A stretch of 64,000 bases of DNA from Anaerococcus rubeinfantis (GTDB taxonomy: Bacteria > Bacillota > Clostridia > Tissierellales > Peptoniphilaceae), in assembly GCF_001487145.1 (NCBI RefSeq), contig NZ_LN913016.1, positions 372,001 to 436,000 of the forward strand. The letters run 5' to 3'. Under the pieces are notes generated by a model. The model was not told where the DNA came from, did no database searches, and worked only from the letters and a program-made list of their open reading frames with translations. Both the position numbers and the translations under genes were made by a program. Shown here in pieces: positions 45,058-53,391 of the stretch. Each line of letters begins with the position of its first letter. The first letter of the stretch is position 1.

Positions 45058-45175
45058 TTAAGAAGTACCCAATACTCACCTGCCGACTGAAGTTTTCAGG
45101 TTACAATCTCTTGTTAGAAAAATTTTCTAATTATATTTTGTATTTTAATGGGTACTTTAAGTGCCCATTTTTTTA
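45058..45175 (+). promoter_or_regulatory. infC operon leader with attenuator (L20-leader type)
   Basis: A terminator AATGGGTAC-TTTAA-GTGCCCATT plus T-run (45147-45174) precedes infC. AAGTACCCA at 45063-45071 is exactly complementary to TGGGTACTT at 45149-45157, so a long-range pairing competes with the terminator. Between them ACCTGCCGACTGAAGTTTTC, AGGTT forms a further hairpin. In Bacillus the equivalent leader is bound by L20 to repress the operon. The mechanism here is inferred by analogy. Confidence 0.72.
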
Positions 45176-45198
45176 TGCGAATATTTTGGAGGTAAGTT

Positions 45199-45714
45199 AT
45201 AAAAGAGTTAAAAATTAATGACGAAATTAGAGACAATAAGCTTAGACTTATAGACGAAGACGGATCACAAATTGGAGTTGTATCAAAAAACGAAGCGTTG
45301 GATAGAGCTTTCGATAAACATTTGGATCTAGTATTGATGTCACCAAATGCTAAGCCACCAGTTGCAAGAATTATGGATTATGGAAAGTTCAAATACGACC
45401 AAGAGAAAAAAGCTAAAGAAAATAAGAAAAAACAAAAAACAACTCAAACAAAAGAAACAAGATTTAGCTTAAATATCGAAGATCATGATTTATCAACTAA
45501 GGCTAATCAAACAAAGAAATTTTTAAACAATGGCGACAAAGTTAAAGTTTCTGTAAGATTTAAAGGTAGAGAATTGGGTCATAAAAATTTAGGCTATGAT
45601 TTATTAGATAAATTCATGGAATTTGTTGGAGATTGTGCACAAGTTGATAAAAAACCAGCTATGGAAGGAAGATCACTTGTATTATTTATCTCACCAAATA
45701 CAGAAGAAAATTAG
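45199..45714 (+). CDS. infC: Translation initiation factor IF-3
   Basis: IF3 of 171 residues. It has the N-domain KINDEIRDNKLRLIDEDGSQIG, the linker with DYGKFKYDQEKKAKENKK and the C-domain KVKVSVRFKGRELGHKNLGYDLL. No ATG, GTG or TTG fits the family start; GGAGG (45188-45192) is followed six bases later by ATA (45199), so translation should begin at AUA. Non-standard start codons on infC are known elsewhere (AUU in E. coli) and let IF3 repress its own synthesis. A caller would wrongly start at 45298. Confidence 0.93.
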   Translation: MKELKINDEIRDNKLRLIDEDGSQIGVVSKNEALDRAFDKHLDLVLMSPNAKPPVARIMDYGKFKYDQEKKAKENKKKQKTTQTKETRFSLNIEDHDLSTKANQTKKFLNNGDKVKVSVRFKGRELGHKNLGYDLLDKFMEFVGDCAQVDKKPAMEGRSLVLFISPNTEEN

Positions 45715-45723
45715 GAGGAAAAT

Positions 45724-45924
45724 ATGGCTAAAAACAAAATTAAAACAAAAAGAGCAGCTGCAAAAAGATTTAAAGTTACAGGCAGTGGAAAAATAAAAAG
45801 ACATAAGGCTTACAAGGGACACCTTACAGCTAAGAAAACACCAGCAAGAAAAAGAAGATTAAGAAAATCAACAATAGCTGCAAAAGGTGATGCTAAAAAC
45901 ATCAAAAGATTATTAAATATCTAA
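45724..45924 (+). CDS. rpmI: 50S ribosomal protein L35
   Basis: A 66-residue basic protein with the L35 pattern [20 protein letters not shown] and [18 protein letters not shown] precedes the ATG. It sits between infC and rplT as in nearly all Firmicutes. Confidence 0.97.
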   Translation: MAKNKIKTKRAAAKRFKVTGSGKIKRHKAYKGHLTAKKTPARKRRLRKSTIAAKGDAKNIKRLLNI

Positions 45925-45936
45925 TAGGAGGAAATA

Positions 45937-46290
45937 ATGGCAAGAGTTAAAAGAGCGTTAAACGCAAAAAAAAGACATAAAAAAGTTCTTAAACAAGCTA
46001 AAGGTTACTACGGTTCTAAATCATTACTTTTCAAAACTGCAAACCAAGCAGTAATGAAATCTTTACAATATGCATACATTGGAAGAAAGAGAAGAAAAAG
46101 AGATTTCAGAAAATTGTGGATTGCAAGAATAAATGCAGCAGCAAGAGCAAACGGAACAAGCTACTCAAAATTAATGGGCAATCTTAAAAAAGCAAACATT
46201 GATATAAACAGAAAAATGCTTGCAGAAATTGCTGTATCAAATCCAGAAGAATTTACAAAATTAGTAGAGATTGCTAACCAAGCAGCTTAA
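45937..46290 (+). CDS. rplT: 50S ribosomal protein L20
   Basis: A 117-residue protein with [25 protein letters not shown] and the [18 protein letters not shown] segment. L20 is an early 50S assembly protein and the likely repressor acting on the infC leader. TAGGAGG precedes the ATG. Its last base overlaps the next start (TAATG). Confidence 0.97.
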   Translation: MARVKRALNAKKRHKKVLKQAKGYYGSKSLLFKTANQAVMKSLQYAYIGRKRRKRDFRKLWIARINAAARANGTSYSKLMGNLKKANIDINRKMLAEIAVSNPEEFTKLVEIANQAA

Positions 46291-47015
46291 TGATTATAAA
46301 ATCAGAATCTAACGAAAAATATAAGTATTTAAATAAATTAAAAAAGAAGAAATACAGGAAAAAGTTTAATTCTTTCATAGTTGAATCAATAAAAATAGTA
46401 GAACAAATCCCAGATGATTTTGAATGTGAATTTGTTTTTGTAAATGAGGATATGAAAGATTATGAGACTGATTTCAAAAAGATAGTTTTTTCAAATAAAT
46501 TATTTGATAAGCTATCTTTGCTTGAAAATCCTGAAGGCGTTTCAGCCTTACTCAAAATAAAAAAAGAAAAAGAAATTTCTTCTGATAAAATTTTACTTTT
46601 AGATCATATGCAAGATCCGGGAAATCTTGGCACAATTATAAGAAGTGCTGAAGCTTTTTCCTTTAAGGATATAATTTTAGTAAACAATTGTGTAGATTTA
46701 TACAATGAAAAAACTATAAGAGCCAGCATGGGATCTATTTTTAGGTTAAATTTTTTAGAATTAAATATAGATGATTTGAAAAATTTTAAAGATTACAAAT
46801 TAATTTTGGCTGACATGAATGGAAAATCGGTAGATTATTATAAATCTTGTGATAAAATAATATTAGCTATAGGAAACGAGGCTAATGGAATCAGCAAATC
46901 TTTAAAAGATTTATCAAATGATTTTGTATCCATAAAAATGGATGGAAAAATCGAATCATTAAATGCAGCTATAGCTGCATCAATATTGATGAATAATTTT
47001 AGCCAAAGCGGATAA
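46290..47015 (+). CDS. TrmH/SpoU-family RNA 2'-O-methyltransferase
   Basis: A 241-residue enzyme. The N-terminal substrate-binding part (KKKYRKKFNSFIVESIKIVEQ) precedes the SpoU domain with the motifs LDHMQDPGNLGTIIRSAEAF, ASMGSIFRLNFLE, LAIGNEANGIS and SIKMDGKIESLNAAIAASIL, which form the trefoil knot and SAM pocket. It probably methylates 23S rRNA or tRNA. The rplT-spoU-pheS order is common in Firmicutes. It overlaps rplT by one base. Confidence 0.93.
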   Translation: MIIKSESNEKYKYLNKLKKKKYRKKFNSFIVESIKIVEQIPDDFECEFVFVNEDMKDYETDFKKIVFSNKLFDKLSLLENPEGVSALLKIKKEKEISSDKILLLDHMQDPGNLGTIIRSAEAFSFKDIILVNNCVDLYNEKTIRASMGSIFRLNFLELNIDDLKNFKDYKLILADMNGKSVDYYKSCDKIILAIGNEANGISKSLKDLSNDFVSIKMDGKIESLNAAIAASILMNNFSQSG

Positions 47016-47211
47016 AAGCTATGCTATTCAAGTAAAGCAAGTGGTAGATGATGAGAGGCCATCTTGTAACGGTATAGTAATTCACCGCCTAGCTTTGATA
47101 CGAATAAAGTAGTTGATACGGTAATGCGTTATAATTTTCGAGTGGATTATTACAATCAAATTAGGTGGTACCGCAGATAAGTCTGTCCTTTTATAGGGCA
47201 GTTTTTTTGTA
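47013..47211 (+). promoter_or_regulatory. T-box riboswitch upstream of pheST
   Basis: The conserved T-box AGGTGGTACCGC is at 47163-47174, followed by a terminator CTGTCC...GGGCAG with TTTTTTT (47184-47208). Upstream Stem I features include AGTGGTAGATGATGAGAGG and a GGTA-type loop. Binding of uncharged tRNA-Phe should let transcription continue into pheS. The specifier codon was not placed with certainty. Confidence 0.9.
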
Positions 47212-47232
47212 CCAAAAATTAAAGGAGAAAAA

Positions 47233-48255
47233 ATGAAAGAAAAATTAGAGGCCTTGGTAAAAGAAGCCACATTGGCCATAGAAAAAAGTGAAGATTTAAA
47301 ATCTCTTGACGATTTAAGAGTTAAATATCTTGGTAAAAAAGGTGAAATAACTTCATTAAAGAAAAATATTTCAAAATTACCAAACGAAGAAAAGCCAATG
47401 GCAGGAAAACTTATAAACCAAACTTCAAAAGAAGTTGAGAATAAACTTGAAGAGAGAAAAGAAGAAATTAAAAAAATTCTTCTAGATAAAAAAATAAAAG
47501 AAGAAAAAATTGATGTAACTGCAAATTTTGACCTATATTCTAGCGGACATTTTTCAGTTATAAATCAAACTATGGCAGAGCTTGAAGAAATTTTCCAAAA
47601 TATGGGCTTTGACGTTGTAGAAGGACCAGAAATTGATACAGTGAAAAATGTTTTTGACGATTTAAATTCGCCAAAAAATCACCCGTCAAGATCTCTTTCT
47701 GATACTTTTTATATAAATGAAAATACTCTTCTTCGTCCTCACACATCAAGTATGCAAATTCGTGTGATGAATGAAGGAAAACTTCCAATAAAAATGGTTT
47801 CAGCTGGAAGAGTTTTTAGAAATGATGAAGTTGATGCAACTCACTCACCAATGTTTCACCAATTGGAATGTTTGGTTGTTGATGAAAATGTATCACTTGC
47901 AAATTTAAAAGCAACTCTTGAAACTTTTATAAAAGAAATGTTTGGTGATGAAATGAAAATGCGTTATCGTCCTCACCATTTCCCATTTACAGAACCATCT
48001 CTTGAAGTTGACGTAACTTGTCCAATTTGTGGAGGCAAGGGCTGTCCTGCTTGTTCAAATACTGGTTGGTCAATGGAACTTTTGGGTGGAGGAATGGTTC
48101 ATCCAAATGTACTTGAAAATTGTGGAATAGATAGTGAAAAATATACTGGTTTTGCCTTTGGTCTTGGAGTTGATAGAATTGCCATGGTTAAGTACGGACT
48201 AGATGATATTAGATTACTATTTGATAATGACAAAAGATTTATTGAGCAATTCTAG
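47233..48255 (+). CDS. pheS: Phenylalanine-tRNA ligase alpha subunit
   Basis: Class II synthetase alpha subunit, 340 residues. The N-terminal coiled coil (LKSLDDLRVKYLGKKGEITSLKK) contacts tRNA. Motif 2 region GRVFRNDEVDATHSPMFHQLE and motif 3 GFAFGLGVDRIAM are clear. A Cys cluster CPICGGKGCPAC suggests the zinc-binding insertion seen in many Firmicutes. AAAGGAG precedes the ATG; controlled by the upstream T-box. Confidence 0.97.
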   Translation: MKEKLEALVKEATLAIEKSEDLKSLDDLRVKYLGKKGEITSLKKNISKLPNEEKPMAGKLINQTSKEVENKLEERKEEIKKILLDKKIKEEKIDVTANFDLYSSGHFSVINQTMAELEEIFQNMGFDVVEGPEIDTVKNVFDDLNSPKNHPSRSLSDTFYINENTLLRPHTSSMQIRVMNEGKLPIKMVSAGRVFRNDEVDATHSPMFHQLECLVVDENVSLANLKATLETFIKEMFGDEMKMRYRPHHFPFTEPSLEVDVTCPICGGKGCPACSNTGWSMELLGGGMVHPNVLENCGIDSEKYTGFAFGLGVDRIAMVKYGLDDIRLLFDNDKRFIEQF

Positions 48256-48263
48256 GAGGGATT

Positions 48264-50642
48264 ATGTTAGTACCTTTAATTTGGCAAAATGATTATATAA
48301 AATTAGACGAAGATTTAAAAACAATTACAGACAGATTATCAGAAACAGGCTCACACGTAGAAAGTGTAAATTTTATTTCTGATAAACTTGATGGACTTGT
48401 TGTAGGAAAAGTTTTAAAACAAGAAAAACATCCAAATGCCGACAAATTATTTGTCCTTACAATTGATGTTGGAGAAGAGATTACTATAGTAACTTCTGCA
48501 AAAAATACTAAAGAAGGTGACTACCTTATAGTAATAAAATCAGGAACAGAAATTAACGGACAAAAAATTGATGACCATGAATTTTTTGGAATTGTAAGCC
48601 AAGGCATGCTTACATCATACAAGGAAGTTGGCTATGATGATTCTGTTATTGAAAAAAGATCAAAGGATGGAGTTATAGTTTTATCTGGTGAATTTAAACC
48701 AGGAACTCCAGCAGTTGAAGTTTTATTTTCAAATACTCCAGTAATTGAATATGAAATTACTCCAAATAGACCAGATTGTCTTTCAATTATTGGAATGGCA
48801 AGAGAATCTGCTGCATCTTTTGATAAAAAAATCACCTATCCATCATTAGAATATCCAACAGTTTCTGATGAAAAAGAAAATTATTTTAATGGAATTGAAA
48901 TTAAATCTAAAAATTGTAAAAGATTTACAGGAAGAATTATTAAAAATGTAAAAATTGGCGAATCTCCTCAATGGCTAAAAAATTGTTTGATGCTTGCTGG
49001 AATGAGACCTGTAAATAATGTTGTAGATATTACAAATTTTGTAATGCTTGAAACAGGTCAACCCCTTCACGCTTATGATCTTGAAACTTTACATGATAGA
49101 AAAATTATTGTAAGAGATGCAAAAGATGGAGAGATAATTAAAACTCTTGATGGAGAAGAAAGAAAATTAAATGAAGAAGTTTTGGTAATTTCTGATGGAA
49201 AAGAGGCAATTGGTCTTGCAGGAATTATGGGATCTATGGATAGTGAAATTACAGAAAACACAAAAACCATTCTTCTAGAAGCTGCTAATTTTGATTCTAA
49301 TAATATTAGAAAATCTTCTAAATTTTTAAATTTAAGGAGTGAGGCTTCTTCAAGATTTGAAAAAGAAATTTCTGTAGAAAATGCAGAATTTGCATCAAAA
49401 AGAGTTATGAAACTAATAACAGATCTTGGAATTGGGGAAGTTTTAGAAGATCATTTTGATGAAGGAATAAAAGAAAGTCCAGAAAACAAGGTAAAACTTA
49501 GAATTTCTAGATTAAATTCCTTAATTGGAAGAGATTTTTCAAAAGATGAGGCTATTTCTTATTTAAAAGCTTTAGAATTTGATGTTAAAGAAATTGATGA
49601 TGACACAATTGAAGCAAATATTCCAAATTTCAGAATGGATATTTCAATTGAGGCTGATTTAATCGAAGAAGTTGCAAGACTTTATGGAATGGGAAAAGTT
49701 GAGTCAAAACCACTTTATTCATCTTTACAAAGAGGAGAGAAGACTTCAATGAGACTTTTAAAAGATGAATTGAAAAATAATTTATTTGGACAAAAATTCT
49801 CAGAAATTACAACTTATTCTTTTATTTCTCCAAGAGATTATGACAAATTGTTGGTTTATGAAAATTCAAAATTAAGGGATTATATAAAAATTATAAATCC
49901 TTTGGGAGAAGATTACTCAGTAATGAGAACGACTCTTCTTTCAAATATGCTTGATACTTTTTATAAAAATATTTCCAAAAAACAAAATGACTTGAGATTT
50001 TATGAAATAGGAACTTCCTTCATTAAAGATGGGAAAGAACTTCCAGAAGAAAAACAATATTTGACCATGGGTCTTTATGGTGATTATTCTTTCTATGATT
50101 TGAAAGATTTCTTTATCAAGGCTATGAATAAAACTGGTTTTTATGGATTTAGATTTGAAACTGAAGAAAATATCAAAACTTTCCACCCAGGAAGATGTGC
50201 AAATATTTATCTTGATGGAGAAAAAATTGGTATTATGGGACAAATTTCCTATGAAGTTATGGAAGAATTTAAAATCAAAAATCCTGCCTTGGCTCTTGAA
50301 ATTGACCTTTCTATGATAAAGGATAAAAAAATTGACCAAGTAAAATATAAGGCTCTTTCAAAATTCCCATCAATCCTTCGTGATTATTCATTTACTTGTG
50401 ACAGGAATGTAGAAAGTCAAATGATTGAAGATATAATTATTTCAAGAGCTAATGGTTTGGTAAGAAATATTGAAATTTTTGATATTTATACTGGAAGTCA
50501 AATCGATGAGGGACAAAAATCAATTTCTTACAAAGTTTCCTACGGTAAAAATGATGGAACATTAAAAGATGAAGAAGTAGAAAAAATTGAAAAAGAATTT
50601 TTAGAAGATTTAAGTAAGGAAAATATAAACTTGCGTAGTTAG
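48264..50642 (+). CDS. pheT: Phenylalanine-tRNA ligase beta subunit
   Basis: A 792-residue subunit with, in order, the tRNA-binding EMAP-like domain (about 40-150, VGKVLKQEKHPNADKLFV), the B3/B4 editing domain, B5 and the catalytic-like core, and a C-terminal ferredoxin-like anticodon-binding domain (FPSILRDYSFTCDRNV). The segment TPNRPDCLSIIGMARE is diagnostic. It begins eight bases after pheS with AGGAGGG. Confidence 0.97.
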   Translation: MLVPLIWQNDYIKLDEDLKTITDRLSETGSHVESVNFISDKLDGLVVGKVLKQEKHPNADKLFVLTIDVGEEITIVTSAKNTKEGDYLIVIKSGTEINGQKIDDHEFFGIVSQGMLTSYKEVGYDDSVIEKRSKDGVIVLSGEFKPGTPAVEVLFSNTPVIEYEITPNRPDCLSIIGMARESAASFDKKITYPSLEYPTVSDEKENYFNGIEIKSKNCKRFTGRIIKNVKIGESPQWLKNCLMLAGMRPVNNVVDITNFVMLETGQPLHAYDLETLHDRKIIVRDAKDGEIIKTLDGEERKLNEEVLVISDGKEAIGLAGIMGSMDSEITENTKTILLEAANFDSNNIRKSSKFLNLRSEASSRFEKEISVENAEFASKRVMKLITDLGIGEVLEDHFDEGIKESPENKVKLRISRLNSLIGRDFSKDEAISYLKALEFDVKEIDDDTIEANIPNFRMDISIEADLIEEVARLYGMGKVESKPLYSSLQRGEKTSMRLLKDELKNNLFGQKFSEITTYSFISPRDYDKLLVYENSKLRDYIKIINPLGEDYSVMRTTLLSNMLDTFYKNISKKQNDLRFYEIGTSFIKDGKELPEEKQYLTMGLYGDYSFYDLKDFFIKAMNKTGFYGFRFETEENIKTFHPGRCANIYLDGEKIGIMGQISYEVMEEFKIKNPALALEIDLSMIKDKKIDQVKYKALSKFPSILRDYSFTCDRNVESQMIEDIIISRANGLVRNIEIFDIYTGSQIDEGQKSISYKVSYGKNDGTLKDEEVEKIEKEFLEDLSKENINLRS

Positions 50643-50650
50643 GAGTTAAA

Positions 50651-51175
50651 GTGGCAGATAATAAAATTGTTGTTAATATTGCTGGCATGGACTACACTTT
50701 GATAAGTGACCAAGATAAAAATCAAATTGAACAAATAGCAGCTTATGTCGACAAAAAAATAAGAGAAATCGACAATGACAAGCTAACTCGTGAAAACCAA
50801 TTGGTTTTGGCATCTTTAAATATCGCTGATGAAATGTATAAACTTTTGATAAAGCACAAAAATTTAAGAAAAGAAGCCGAGGAGCCAATTGAGAATTATC
50901 CAAAAATAAAAGAAGCTTATGAAAATTTAGAAGAAGAAAATCAAAACATTAAAGATGATTTTGAAAAATCTAAAAAAGATTTTATGGAATCAATGAAAAA
51001 AATTGATGGCTTAAACTCTACAATAAATAGGCTTAATGCAGAAATTGATAAGAAAAACAAAATAAATAAATCCAAAGATGAAAATCTTCAAAAATTAAGG
51101 GAAAATCTCTTGGCCTTACAAGAAGAAAATTTAGACCTTCAAAAAGAAAATGAAGATTTGAAAAGAGATTTATAA
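50651..51175 (+). CDS. zapA: Cell division protein ZapA
   Basis: A 174-residue protein. The N-terminal 90 residues are ZapA: VNIAGMDYTLISDQDKNQIEQIAAYVDKKI and LVLASLNIADEMYKL. A long Lys/Glu coiled coil follows (about 100-174). ZapA bundles FtsZ filaments at midcell. The start is GTG after TAGGAG, five codons before the family-typical sequence. It is co-operonic with pheT and the U32 peptidase (one-base overlap). Confidence 0.9.
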   Translation: MADNKIVVNIAGMDYTLISDQDKNQIEQIAAYVDKKIREIDNDKLTRENQLVLASLNIADEMYKLLIKHKNLRKEAEEPIENYPKIKEAYENLEEENQNIKDDFEKSKKDFMESMKKIDGLNSTINRLNAEIDKKNKINKSKDENLQKLRENLLALQEENLDLQKENEDLKRDL

Positions 51176-53391
51176 TGAGAGATGTTGAAATATTAGCTCC
51201 TGTTGGGAAAATGTCCATGCTTTACGCTGGACTTTCTGCAGGGGCTTGCAGTTTTTATTTGGCACTTGACGATTTTGGGGCAAGGGCCTATGCCAAAAAT
51301 TTTTCCTTAGAAAACATAGAAGAAGTAATTGATTATGTGCATTTGTTTGATAAGAAAGTTTTTATAACAATAAATACCCTTATAAAAGATGAAGAAATTG
51401 ACAAGGCTATTTTTTATATTGAAAATCTTTTTGAATACGGAGCAGATGCAATTTTGATCCAAGATATTGGTCTATATTCTTTGATTAAAGATATAAATAA
51501 AAATGCTAATCACAAATTAGAATTTCACGCTTCAACCCAGATGGCAATAAAAGATTATGAGGGGGCACTTACAGCAAAAAAACTAGGTTTTGACAGGGTA
51601 GTTGTTGCAAGAGAAAGCGAAATTTCTGAAATTGAAAAAATTTGCAAATTAGATATTGATACAGAGGTTTTTGTTCATGGATCTCTTTGCGTATCTTTTT
51701 CTGGAGAATGTTTGATGTCATCATATCTTGGAAAAAGATCTGCAAACAGGGGCAGGTGTGCAGGAATTTGTAGGAAAAAATATCAGCTTATAAATGACGG
51801 GAAAGTTTTGGGAGAAGATTACTATCTTTCAATGAAAGATTTATCAACCATAGATTTTACTGATGATTTGATAAAGGCAGGCGTTGATTCCTTAAAAATT
51901 GAAGGACGTATGAAAACTGATGAGTACGTTTATAATACTGTAAAAAATTATAGGCAAAAGTTAGAGAAAAACTTCTATTATAAGGACCAATTAAGAGATA
52001 TTTCAAATAGGTCTTACACAAATGGCTTCATTTTTGGTCAAAAATCCTCCTATCTTGCCCTTGAAAATGAAAACAAACACAGACAAATCGGCGAAGTTTA
52101 TGAAAAAAAGGGCAAGAGATTTTTTAAATCAAATTCAAACTTGGTAAAAGAATCAATTCTTCAAGTTACAACCGAAAAAAATAGAAAACTTCCTTTGACC
52201 TTGACAGAGGATTTGAAAAAAAATCAAGAATTGGAATTAAAAGATTTTAAAGATGCAAAAATTGGGTCAAAAATTTATCTTCTTTCTTCAAAAATTCTAA
52301 AAGAAAGCCTAGACCAAGGCCTAAATTCTTACAAAAATTTGCCTTTGGACATAAAATTTGAAGCAAAAATTGGACAAAATCCAAAAATTACCCTCAAATA
52401 TAAAGACACAAAAATTTCCTGTGAGGGTGAAAATTTAGTAGAAGAAGGAAAAAATATTTCTTTAGGAAAAGAGAATATAAAAGAAAATCTTACAAAACTT
52501 GGAAATACAATTTATGAAGCTGGTAAGGTTGAAATTGATATCGACCAAAATATATTTTTGAGAAAAAAAGATATAAATTCCATGAGAAGAAGAGCGGTTG
52601 AAATTTTAAATGAAAGAAGACTTGACTTTTATAAAAATAAACCTGTAAAAATCAAAAAAAGAAAATTAAAAGATAAGAAGAATTTTAAAAGAGAAAAAAA
52701 CATTGAACTTTTGTCAAATGACATTGATATTTCCTTATTAAAAGATTTTGATAATATTTATTTGAGAAAATACGACAAAAAATTTGATGGGCTAAATATT
52801 TTTTATATTATGGATGCTGATCAAAAATATGATCTTGATTTTATTTCTTTTTTGAAAGAGAAAAATTTTAAGGGAGTAGTTTTTAATAATTACAAAGATT
52901 TTGTCTTAAAAGATGAACTTATAAAAAATGGATTTGAAATTAGGATTGGTAGATACTTAAATGTTTTTAATTCCTATGCTTTTGATTTTTATAGTGATTT
53001 TTCTTCAATGATCTCATCTTCGGTTGAAAATTCTTTCGAAAATATAAACAAAAATTCAAGAAGATACCCTACAGAAATTTTGGCATATGGTCCAATTGAA
53101 CTTATGAATATGCGCCATTGTCCATTTTCTGCCATAAAAAAATGTGGACTTAAGGGATGCGAGTCCTGTAAATTTTCTGATTCTAAAATAAAAGATGAAG
53201 AGGACAATGTTTTTGATATAAAAAGAAGGGATGGACTTTCTCGAATTTATTCAAATGAAAGTGCTAACATTGACCTTAAAAAAATTGAAAAATCAGTATC
53301 TTTATTGTATCTTGTAAGAGATGAGAAAGATTTAAAAAATATAAGAAAAAATAAGATTAACAATCTTGGATATGACAGGGGTGTTATTTAA
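51175..53391 (+). CDS. U32 family peptidase
   Basis: A 738-residue protein of the peptidase U32 family with a C-terminal DUF3656-like extension. Hallmarks are ILAPVGKMSMLYAGLSAGA, the signature VFVHGSLCVSFSGECLMSSYLGKRS and the Cys-rich GRCAGICRKKY, plus a late CPFSAIKKCGLKGCESC cluster. Several U32 proteins act in tRNA/rRNA hydroxylation through an Fe-S cluster rather than as proteases, which these cysteines would suit. It overlaps zapA and mutS2 by a base each. Confidence 0.9.
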   Translation: MRDVEILAPVGKMSMLYAGLSAGACSFYLALDDFGARAYAKNFSLENIEEVIDYVHLFDKKVFITINTLIKDEEIDKAIFYIENLFEYGADAILIQDIGLYSLIKDINKNANHKLEFHASTQMAIKDYEGALTAKKLGFDRVVVARESEISEIEKICKLDIDTEVFVHGSLCVSFSGECLMSSYLGKRSANRGRCAGICRKKYQLINDGKVLGEDYYLSMKDLSTIDFTDDLIKAGVDSLKIEGRMKTDEYVYNTVKNYRQKLEKNFYYKDQLRDISNRSYTNGFIFGQKSSYLALENENKHRQIGEVYEKKGKRFFKSNSNLVKESILQVTTEKNRKLPLTLTEDLKKNQELELKDFKDAKIGSKIYLLSSKILKESLDQGLNSYKNLPLDIKFEAKIGQNPKITLKYKDTKISCEGENLVEEGKNISLGKENIKENLTKLGNTIYEAGKVEIDIDQNIFLRKKDINSMRRRAVEILNERRLDFYKNKPVKIKKRKLKDKKNFKREKNIELLSNDIDISLLKDFDNIYLRKYDKKFDGLNIFYIMDADQKYDLDFISFLKEKNFKGVVFNNYKDFVLKDELIKNGFEIRIGRYLNVFNSYAFDFYSDFSSMISSSVENSFENINKNSRRYPTEILAYGPIELMNMRHCPFSAIKKCGLKGCESCKFSDSKIKDEEDNVFDIKRRDGLSRIYSNESANIDLKKIEKSVSLLYLVRDEKDLKNIRKNKINNLGYDRGVI

